Of a DNA stretch of 64,000 bases, positions 56,108 to 64,000 are shown piece by piece; the stretch's first letter is position 1, and every line of letters begins with the position of its first letter. The stretch is from contig MNCI01024064.1 of assembly GCA_015680685.1 (NCBI GenBank), positions 31,610 through 95,609 of the forward strand, given 5' to 3'. The position numbers and the translations under genes were made by a program. This DNA is from Gnetum montanum (Eukaryota > Streptophyta > Gnetopsida > Gnetales > Gnetaceae). The notes beneath the pieces were generated by a model. The model searched no databases, was not told where the DNA came from, and was given only the letters and a program-made list of their open reading frames with translations.

Positions 56108-57789
56108 TGTACCGTCTGAAATCGTTGACATAAGGTTGGAGGAAAAACATACGCCGAAAGATCTCTGGAGAGGTACAGTTGACCCTACCTTCACATGAGG
56201 GTAAGCTAGAAAAAAAAAGGTAAAGTGCCTTGGATGGTTTGCATGCAGATCAACCAAGGACTTCCCCGAGTGTATGCTATAGCCCCGCTGGGGTTATCAT
56301 CACGAAATGTAAAACGAAAAGCGTAATGAAACGAGACATAAATGTGAATATAGCATGCAAACATAAAGAGCATGTATGCAGAAATGCATAATAAAATGGG
56401 ATAATGTAAAAAATGAATCAGAACAAAAAAATGGAAGGAAAAAATGGAATTTTATTGTACTAATTAACAAGAGGTGCACCGGTCAAAATGTAGTTGTGTC
56501 TTTGGATTGCAAGTCAAACATTAATCTCTAATGTGAGGTGTTTGTAGGTGTTGGGAATCACATGCATCTAGGCTCAGGATTACTAGTTTCTTGATCCAAA
56601 ATTTCCAACCCAATTTATGTGAATGAACAAGGTATTTATACCTTTTTCTAGGCTTTGGAGTTGGATTTGTTAATGAGGTAAATGGCTGTGAGATGCAAGA
56701 AAAATGGATCGTGTGATAGGTGTACATGGGTGGACTACATTCTAGACTAGATGCATTGTATCTTACAATGTGTATTGATTTACATTACACTGATGCATAC
56801 AAATTTAAGTGTAAGAGCTTGATAAGCTTAAAAATGTTGCAAATTTACAATAAAATAATAGTGTACAACAAGAGATCTTGATTCTGGCTCATTCAAAACT
56901 TCTCAATCCATGAACTAGTTGTTATAGGATGCTAACATGAGTGATATTATGGCTGTTTAAGATTCTTTTACTTCATCAAGGCTATTAGCGTGATTTGATC
57001 TGGTCTAAAGTGCCTTAGACCACTTTTGGCAGCTCATGATGGGCTCACACAATCAACATGACCTCAGTGTGGGTTGGGTGTGAGCAAGGTGGGATGGTTT
57101 ATTTCACACCAAATTTTGATTTTTGAGACCTATTTTTCAAGTGTAATTGGTTCTTGCCCTTGGGGAAAACCTGCATGCTAAGTCTAAGCCTTTTTATGCC
57201 CTAATCTAGGTCATTTTGGCAACTCATGTTTGGCTCATGCTCTCAGTGTGATCTGGGCGTGACCTCAACGTGAGTGATGAAAATGGTGTATTTTTAGGAC
57301 TGAAATTAGAATTTTGAGGGATGGAACCTAGAGAAATAATTAGTGGACCTCAAGGGGGCCTTGTACCCTCAAAATTAAGCCATTTTGACACTATTTTGAA
57401 GTTGTTTTTTGTTACTCAAGCTAGACTCACATTGGACTCATGCTGCCAGCGTGACCTGGGCATGACCTTAGCGTGAGTAGCAATATTTGTGCGATTTTGA
57501 CTTGAAATCTTGGTTTGTCGATGCTGAAACTTAGGGTATTCATCAATGGGCCCTGAGGGGGCCTTGCTTGTTCAAATTAGGATTGTTTTGAGCTGATTTG
57601 GAAGCTGTCAAGGTTGGTCATGTTGAGAACAAGCTAGCACGACAGCATGAGAAAGTTGGCTTGGACAAGCTGGCTTGAGCAAGCTGGGTGTGAATTCCAT
57701 GCCTTAGTCAATTTTTTCTTCCTGAATGCCAAAAGAGGCTTGATTCATTCCTCTTTCAAAGTGTTAAGCTGAAATTTTGTCATGTTTCA
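56108..57789 (-). repeat. E4 5' LTR
   Basis: 1,682 bp. The inner end on the plus strand is TGTACCGTCTGAAATCG, matching TGTGCTGACCGAAATCG of E2. The outer end is AAATTTTGTCATGTTTCA, matching the TGAAACACCACAAAATT terminus of E3 in inverse orientation. U3 contains three or four imperfect repeats of about 170-200 bp (from about 57005) with GGCAGCTCATG...GTGACCT. No second LTR is present in the window. Confidence 0.8.
56631..56642 (-). promoter_or_regulatory. TATA box in E4 5' LTR
   Basis: GGTATAAATACC on the minus strand, at a place equivalent to the TATA box of the E2 LTR. Confidence 0.65.
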
Positions 57790-57985
57790 TAGACGAATGT
57801 TGTACTAAAGATTCTTAGCCTTACATCTCACCAAATCCACAATGGGTTAGGAAGCAATTACATATAGGGTAATAACCCCACTAATTTCTATACAGTTAAC
57901 ATATTTTGTACATTTATTGCACGTTTTCCTTACATTCATCCATCTATGCTAGGTGCTTAACTAATTCCTTTTAAATCGTTCACAT
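57790..57985. other. unassigned 196-bp stretch between E4 and E5
   Basis: Follows the E4 LTR, beginning with the candidate TSD TAGAC. AT-rich, no domain seen. Probably part of the sequence E4 inserted into. Confidence 0.4.
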
Positions 57986-57989
57986 CCAT

Positions 57990-59111
57990 TTACATAATCT
58001 CATGCCCCTCCACCACCTGTAGATAGCAAAACTTCACCGCTTCACATACTAACACCATTAGCACCATTTGTTATTAGGGGGCCAAGCCATTCGATAGCCC
58101 CAACCCCGTAGAAGATAGTGTCACAACCTTCTCATCCTAAGAAACTAGAGGTGCACTTCACGGGTGAGACATCAAGGGAAAGTACTACCTCAGGTAGTTC
58201 TGAGCCTATGTCCCTGCCCCCTTCATCTATGTCCTCATCACTAAAGGATAACATTTCAACGTGTGCATAGTCTCCACCACCTTGTCCAAAAGGATCTAAA
58301 CCCATACCTGAAACTATATCTCTTTGTGAAATTCATCTGTTGGGATGAATAGAAGAAGAGAAAAATAGTAAATAGGAAGCTGATCAGGACCTTTTGAATG
58401 CTCTCACTCAGGTCAAGTAAGCTCTAAAATAGAAAGAAACAACACTGAGCTTGTATGACCTGATCATGACATCTACTACACACCATGAGGCTTTGGTTTA
58501 CATGTTAGCATCAATTTTGGTTAACGAGAACATGTCAGTGGAAGAGAAAGCGATCTACATGGTCATGCTTCCTTCTACGCCTGTAGAACCTCAGCCATCA
58601 CAATTGACTTTCTGTGATGATGCCATTAGGAAAGACCTTGAAAGGGATCAAGTGACCACAACACCTCTATTCATCACAATTGGGGTTGGCCAACATAAGA
58701 TCCAAAGGGTACACATTGATGATGGGGCTGCTACAAACGTCATCCCTTTCCCTATTGTGGATAAGCTAGGTTTGGTCGACCAGATCAAACCCACGACAAA
58801 ATCATGCTTAAAACTGTTCAATGTAGCACGGGTCATGGTGAAAGGTATGGTCCACATCAACTTCTTGGTAGGGGATCAGTTCCACACAAACGTAACATTT
58901 ATTGTGATCGAAGAGATGCTAGGGATTAACCTGATCCTGGGGAGGTCATGGTTAGTGCAACTTAGGGCTGTCTCTTTACCCATTCATCAAGAGATCCATC
59001 TACCCTATGCAGGTAGAGAGGTGGTAATCCATGGCTATGGGGTAGCACCATAAGCTATCAACAATGTAGATATGGAATACGGCTTAGAGGTAGTAACCTC
59101 TAAGAATGAAG
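57990..59111 (+). pseudogene. E5 protease region
   Basis: Begins in proline-rich linker with LAPFVIRGP (one degenerate octapeptide copy). Then comes LSLYDLIMTSTTHHEALVYM, after stops at about 58350-58430. The 200-codon open stretch 58451-59053 has the retropepsin site VHIDDGAATNVIPFPIVDKL, then FNVARVMVKGMVHINFL and INLILGRSWLVQL. It ends IHGYGVAP, stop. About 100 residues present at the C-terminus of the E2 protein are missing before the N at 59112. Confidence 0.82.
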
Positions 59112-59112
59112 N
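59112..59112. other. single-N scaffold join
   Basis: A lone N exactly where the E5 protease C-terminus breaks off; likely a contig join with missing sequence. Confidence 0.7.
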
Positions 59113-59209
59113 CCTATCAACACTTGTTGTATAGTTATCTCTTATTCACCTTGCATCTATCAATTTATGCTAGGCATATAAACCTATTTATCTTCTATTT
59201 ACATTAAAT

Positions 59210-59700
59210 TTCTCCATGGCCTGCTAAGGCCTAAGATTGGCAAGATTTATTCTATTTACATCACGTCCCATGGTCCAAGATGGCCTAAAACTACACTGCT
59301 ACACCATGGTCTACAAAGATCTTAAACTAGCAATCCTAATGCATAGCTTCAATCTAGTTAGCTATCCGAAAAGACCTAAAACTAGCAGTTTCAACTCTTT
59401 TCTCATTAGTAGTCCCTAATGGCATTCAACTAGCAATTTGGCATTGTTACATCAATAGTTTTGCATTCTTGCATTAGTAGCTTTCCTTTCAGTTATATTA
59501 GCAGTTTTTCATTTTTACGTCCAGGTGGTCCACAACGACGTTCAACTAATACTCTAATCCATTTGTAGTCCACAATGACATTAAACTAGTAGTTTCACAT
59601 TGTTAGATTGACATTTTTTCACTTTTACACTAATAGTTTTGCATTTCTACATTTTAAGGGTCCACCATGATCTTAAACTAGCAAATTTTATGACCTTATA
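59210..59700 (+). repeat. TTAAACT-type tandem array in E5
   Basis: Degenerate units such as AGATGGCCTAAAACTACAC, AAAGATCTTAAACTAGCAA, AACGACGTTCAACTAATAC, CAATGACATTAAACTAGTAG and CATGATCTTAAACTAGCAA, separated by T-rich stretches. It combines both unit types that lie on either side of the antisense gene in E2-E4. Confidence 0.8.
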
Positions 59701-59814
59701 TCATATTTTATACTTAAGCCTACCATTTGCATTTAGTTGCTAATTTGCAAATTTTTACTATGCACAGTTGCTACAAACAAGTACCTCTTATCTAGACTTT
59801 CATCTCATTTTCCT

Positions 59815-60440
59815 AGGTTGAGTGAGAATGCAAATCCATCATGATCTCTCTATACCTTCAGCTTTAATAGGTCCACATGGTGAAATCACAAAACTAAACC
59901 TAGAGATAATAGACTGGAAATCATCTGTGGTTAGCACCGTAGCATCCTTAGAGACATCCCCAAAGTGGGCTAAACATCTGGTCCTACCTCTAGATTCAGA
60001 GGCTTGGGATGTAACTAAGAACCCTCTCATCAAAATTCCTATGAACACATCTAGGGGAGAAGTAAAAATGTTGAAACTTAGTTCTCTCCTAGATTCACAG
60101 ATGCATAAATATTTAGCCAAAATTTTGTAAGATAACATTGAAGTCTTTGCATGGTCATACAGTGACATGTCGGGCTTAGATCCAAGACTGATACAGCATA
60201 ACAGCATCTTAGACCTGCACATGAAAGAAGTTAAGAAAAAGGCTCGTGAGGTTAAATCAGAGATTGCACTAGCTATACAGGACGAAATCATCAAGATTTA
60301 CAAGGTTGGTTTCATCCAGGCAGTTGATTATTTAGAATGGATGTCTAACATTATTGTAGTTTCTAAGAAAACAAGAGGAATATGTATTTGTATTGACTTC
60401 TAGGATCTAAACTGAAACACTATGAAAATTTCAAGGCCTC
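59815..60440 (+). pseudogene. E5 RT, N-terminal part
   Basis: Begins after a candidate splice AG (59814-59815). Open 59822-60130: SALIGPHGEITKLNLEIIDW, WDVTKNPLIKIPMNTSRGEV, KMLKLSSLLD. After a stop: VFAWSYSDMSGLDPRLIQHN, EVKSEIALAI and IDF. It corresponds to the RT leader and the first third of RT in E3. It ends near KIS at about 60440, where a different sequence (E6) begins. Confidence 0.8.
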
Positions 60441-60475
60441 GCTGGTTCAACAAAGGACTAGCGCGTTAGACAAGG

Positions 60476-61777
60476 TGTCACAAAAAGGCATGGCATAGCA
60501 AGTTCCTTTGCAGTCAAAGGTCTATCCTGCCATGTCGTGCGGCATGGCACAAGAAAATTCCAGAAGGCGGAGCAAAGCAACAGATGCATGGTGGAAAATT
60601 TCCAGATTTGGAAACTCCTTGTGCTTTGAAAATCTTAACTTTTTGGCAGGTTACGTTGCATTACGCAACATAGCGTAACATCGCGTTGTGCAGTGTAATG
60701 CCAGAAAGCAGTATGCCACAACATCAGGGATGTCAAATGTACAGGGTTGCAACAAACACTTCATTTTTTCTTTACAAGTGTGCTATTTTACATTAGATTA
60801 TAATGTGAACCGTAATCTAGCTCAATGCAGCATAAACCAGCATATGAAACGATACGCTCTCCATCATATCGTTGCATAATCAGGATATAGCCTATCTACA
60901 AAGCCCCAACAAGAGTACTTTATGACGAGTTACGCTCCAAAGTGTAAGATAGTGCAGCATCGTAAGCTTCATAACCATCACATTAGGTCAACGACATTCC
61001 TTTTTACGTTTAGGACACATGTCATCTAAACCACATTTTTCTCCTAAGCTTAACATTATAAATATGCTAGTCGACAAAAAAATGGAGGAGGTAGAGAAGC
61101 AAGCAGGTAGACGAAGAATTTCTCCTAAGATTGACAAATTTTCTCTGTGAGCGATTTTTCCTTCCATTGGCAATCGTTGACAATTTCCAGCGAGGATTGA
61201 CAATAGAGAAAAGAAGACCAGAATATCGAAGATAGTTGGCAAGAAATTTTGTTCAAAAATAGCTGATTGACAGACATTCTACTTCAGGTTTGACCTCGTT
61301 GTATCCAGATCTGCTAGAACAAGGTAGATAGATTTTTTGCTTGTTCCATCTTTACATAGCCTTCTTGTTATTAGTACGTGCTTCGCTTGGATCAAAGTCC
61401 ACTTGTAATCATTATACATTCTATTTGCAAGTAGAATCCCAGATCTTGGGGTTTGATCACATTTCAAATTTGATTTCTTATCCTCTATTATCCAAATTTT
61501 GCAAGTTATCTTAAATCGATTACATCCTTTTCAATTATTTGCGAAATTAACAATGTTACCATCTTACCATAAAGGATCATAAAGAATAATCGCTTCATCG
61601 CCCGCATATTGCAAAACTTTCATTGATTAAGTAAGTCCCTATCTGATCGACAAAACCGTTTAGGGTAACTCGGATTCGTCTTCTCCCCACCACGATCCTC
61701 ACATGGATCTGGGGTTAAAACTATGTACATGGGTTTTCGCTTAGTATTTCCAATGACCGACGTTTTCCATCATTACA
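60476..61777 (+). repeat. E6 5' LTR (left edge approximate)
   Basis: The right edge is set by CATTACA followed, six bases later, by the PBS-like motif. A TATA box is at 61057-61064. An inverted-repeat-rich stretch lies at 60650-60715 (GCATTACGCAACATAGCGTAA). No second copy in the window confirms the left edge. Confidence 0.6.
61057..61064 (+). promoter_or_regulatory. TATA box in E6 LTR
   Basis: TATAAATA, about 720 bp before the LTR end. Confidence 0.55.
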
Positions 61778-61783
61778 GTTTTC

Positions 61784-61801
61784 TAGTGCTAGAAGGAGGG
61801 C
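61784..61801 (+). promoter_or_regulatory. E6 primer-binding-site-like motif
   Basis: TAGTGCTAGAAGGAGGGC, six bases after the LTR end. The first TGG has become TAG. Confidence 0.65.
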
Positions 61802-62033
61802 CTCATATCCGATCCATATTTGACAGGTAGTCTTGTAAGCTGTCGCTACCCATTGACAATCAGTGTAAACAAAATACCTCCATGGTTGTTTACGGGATTG
61901 TGCAGTGCAGATCGGTCACTCCGACGATTCCTCTAAAATCCTACAATATAGAAAGCCCCGATTAGTACATCGATTTACCTTTTCCTTTTCGATCTTTATC
62001 TTTATTGCCATTATTTACCAACCATGTAGAGAT
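61802..62033 (+). other. E6 leader
   Basis: Short non-coding leader between the PBS and gag; no notable motif. Confidence 0.4.
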
Positions 62034-64000
62034 ATGACTACATAAACTACTGTCATTGACACTTCCACCTTTGAGAATCCTTGGACCACGCAAGTTACAC
62101 CCCCAATGGTTCAGCAGCCCGTTAGTCTGGCACAACCTCACCATTCCCTTAGGCTACAAACCAAGGAACTTGAGGATACACTTAACATAGAGAAAGCTAC
62201 AATTTCCTCTACACTAAAATAGCAGCAAACCTACCTCTGTATCCCCAAGAACTCGAAGAAAAATGAGAGTACGAGTTCATGTACTGTAACAGAAAGGAAC
62301 TCATTCCTATGCCTGGCATCTTCATACCCTTGATAGAGAAAAAAAGGTGGATCTTAGATCAAATGCTGATGGCAAAGACATCGCCAGAATAGCTAGACGC
62401 CCTATTCCATGATGAAGCACTTCACGATGGACAAGACTATCTAGAATCTCACTCTGAAGGAGGCAGTCATGCTGATTTTACCATGGCCCCTCCTTCCATA
62501 ATGTCCCATGTAAACTCATTGTCCATGGTCATCACGCCTTTGACATTGTCTAACATGAATCAATTCCTGTATTCACTACGTTTACATTTTCTTTTCCTAA
62601 CTATCTTTCCAGGCTATGATCCATCACAAATCATTCCTCACTAGGTGTAATTACCTAATCCACCTCATTGCGTGCCTACACCTACATCACCGCACATACA
62701 TGAAATACCTATGTTGTAATTACCTACAATACCAACCTTGACCCTGACCCACATGATTACGACAGCCACCATAGCATGGTGGGCTCCCAACATGCCTCTC
62801 GTTGTGCATCCTACGCAAATGCCTCATCATATCCATCATCAAAGCCAAGTTCCACAGGTGTTAAACCCAGTTATAGGATCATCGCTCATGCCCTCAGTTA
62901 CACAAACCGCACACCCAATGGCGTAACCAATGGTGGTTGCTCCATCTACACCAACTATAGGGTGGTGGATGTCATAAGCAGCACAATGTGCAAGGACCAT
63001 TCCGGTAGCATTGACTATCGGCCAAGCTGCTACCTCCATTCTGCCACCTAGTGTGGCTCCACTAGCTATCCCAAAGATGACCTCGTCATCCATGGGTCTG
63101 GATCAAGCCTTCCAGCTCATTCAGACCCTTACAGAGGAGGTCAAGCACCTCATGGCTGCTAGCTCTGACATGGTACAAGTCATGGATTTCTACAATCATG
63201 ATCCTATTAATCTAGCAGTCCCAGTCCTGCTGTTGCCACCTGGGATGCCTCTTCCTCATTTTACAAAATACAATGTGGAAGGTGATCCCAACGCTCACCT
63301 TGTTACTTTTAGGTCAAATTCTTTACTATTGCAACAATGGCTGCATACTATAATCTATATCTTTGCTATTTCCTTAATGGGTAGAGCTTTGGATTGGTAT
63401 CGAGCACTCTTGCGTGCTTCCATTTCAACTTCTGAAGAGCTGCTAACCTAGTTTGTGACCCACTTCAAATACAACCTGAAGCTAGAGGTCACACTAGATG
63501 AACTTATGGGGTTAAAGAAGACCTTCTTGAGTCAGTCCAAAAGTTCATACAGTAGTGGAGCACCGCCTTAAATAAAATCTGCGAACCCATCATGGAGGCC
63601 CATCTACTACCCATCTTCAAGAAAGCAGTCAACGACTTTATCAAGTCTAAGTTGTATTACCTCGCTCCCCATTCCCTCAGCCAAGTCTTTGCTCAGACTA
63701 AGAGCATCCAAGACATGGTGGAGGCTAGTAAAGACCTAGCTTACATGGCCTACAAAAATGCCCATATCAAGGGTAAGGATAAAGGCAAAGCGAAAACAAC
63801 AATAGTGATGGTTGTTGCTGAAGGGGCCAAGAAGAAAAATAACAATAATAAGAAAACAACTAGGTCAAATGGCCCCAATCAAGAAGCTCCTTCTACCCCT
63901 GAAGCACCTCCACAACCTAGGCCAAAATTTAAGCGTAAAGATCACTCAAATTATGCAACTCTACTTATGAAGCCTTCAGAACTTCTGAAGCAATTATTGG
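62034..64000 (+). pseudogene. E6 gag, partial and decayed
   Basis: The ATG at 62034 opens MTT, then a stop, then ATHTSTF-like decayed text, with SLRLQTKELEDTLNIEKATI at about 62150 (homologous to SLRLQGRDP of E2). The Pro/His-rich part is at 62560-63040. The 146-codon open part (63011-63451) contains QLIQTLTEEVKHLMAASSDM, LPHFTKYNVEGDPNAHLVTF and LMGRALDWYRALLRASISTS. A frameshift near 63510-63530 leads to SVQKFIQ, stop, WSTALNKICEPIMEAHLLP and KAVNDFIKSKLYYLAPHSLS. A Lys-rich segment and PLLMKPSELLKQ-type sequence reach the window edge. Confidence 0.8.

Larger units (their letters stand above)
6978..57789 (-). mobile_element. E4: Tat-type Ty3/gypsy with antisense gene; outermost of the nest
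   Basis: Minus-strand order: 5' LTR (57789-56108), PBS-like motif (56102-56085), gag (55649-53562), protease (to 51925), tandem array, antisense gene (plus strand, 10585-13410 resuming 49204-51369), tandem array (about 10320-10223), then RT, RNase H and integrase (10089-6978). E3, together with nested E2, is inserted in exon 4 of the antisense gene at 13411-49208. The 3' end is cut at about 6978 inside the integrase C-terminus, so there is no 3' LTR or matching TSD. The candidate TSD outside the 5' LTR is TAGAC (57790-57794). The many stops and low CpG suggest this is the oldest of the three nested copies. Confidence 0.85.
57986..60440 (+). mobile_element. E5: Tat-type Ty3/gypsy fragment (protease to RT)
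   Basis: Plus strand: the end of the Gag-protease linker, protease, a single-N join at 59112, a tandem array, then RT leader and N-terminal RT, cut at about 60440 by E6. Unlike E2-E4, no antisense gene lies between protease and RT. Either this lineage lacks it, or it was deleted or lost at the N join. Confidence 0.75.
60476..64000 (+). mobile_element. E6: Ty3/gypsy 5' part (LTR and gag), continues off the right edge
   Basis: LTR-like region, PBS-like motif, leader, and gag to the window edge, inserted in E5 RT in the same orientation. The start at 60476 (TGTCACAAAAAGG) is a guess: the homology of E5 ends at about 60440, and TG is the expected terminus. The right part lies outside the window. 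Confidence 0.7.

Overview
This is intergenic DNA from a land plant with a large, transposon-filled genome. I infer a plant from the Ty3/gypsy (Metaviridae) polyproteins of Tat/Ogre type, which carry two RNase H domains, and from Gags with a C-x2-H-x4-H-x4-C knuckle. Elements of 17-19 kb would suit a gymnosperm, fern or other large-genome plant, but the species cannot be fixed from this window. I found no intact host gene, tRNA, rRNA or CRISPR array.

Layout: nearly the whole window is at least six LTR retrotransposons, three of them inserted into one another like Russian dolls. E1 (1 to about 5.8 kb, minus strand) runs off the left edge. E4 (6,978-57,789, minus) is the oldest of the nest. E3 (13,411-49,203, plus; TSD CCATT on both sides) sits inside exon 4 of an antisense gene carried by E4. 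E2 (15,570-32,734, minus; 17,165 bp, TSD CTGCC/TTGCC) sits inside the gag of E3. E5 (about 57,986-60,440, plus) is a fragment, and E6 (about 60,476 to the right edge, plus) shows its LTR and gag.

Main result: E2, E3 and E4 share an unusual architecture: gag - zinc knuckle - protease, then a complete gene on the OPPOSITE strand, then RT - RNase H - archaeal-type RNase H - integrase. The antisense gene has eight exons whose positions, phases and lengths agree among the three copies (in E2: 131, 450, 269, 1041, 213, 180, 785 and 102 nt, about 1,056 codons). It has GT/AG introns and its own TATA box 150-240 bp before the ATG. It is bracketed by short tandem arrays built around a TTAAACT core: one beyond its stop codon, and one 85-300 bp upstream of its TATA box (six 30-bp units in both E2 and E3). 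A third array follows the integrase. The protein was not recognised. It has an acidic segment, a charged helical C-terminal region and a Gly/Pro/acidic tail.

E1 is a second lineage. Its readable frame has protease, then an archaeal-type RNase H, then RT, with a degenerate second RNase H after RT, so the extra RNase H lies upstream of RT.

All copies are decayed. In E2 the premature stops that can be compared with a sister copy are C-to-T changes (CGA to TGA, CAA/CAG to TAA/TAG), and catalytic Asp codons in RT and RNase H have become Asn, as expected for silenced, cytosine-methylated DNA. The window also has assembly defects: a 293-base N run inside the RT of E2, single-N joins at 8,971, 9,459 and 59,112, and an inverted 487-bp piece between the first two.
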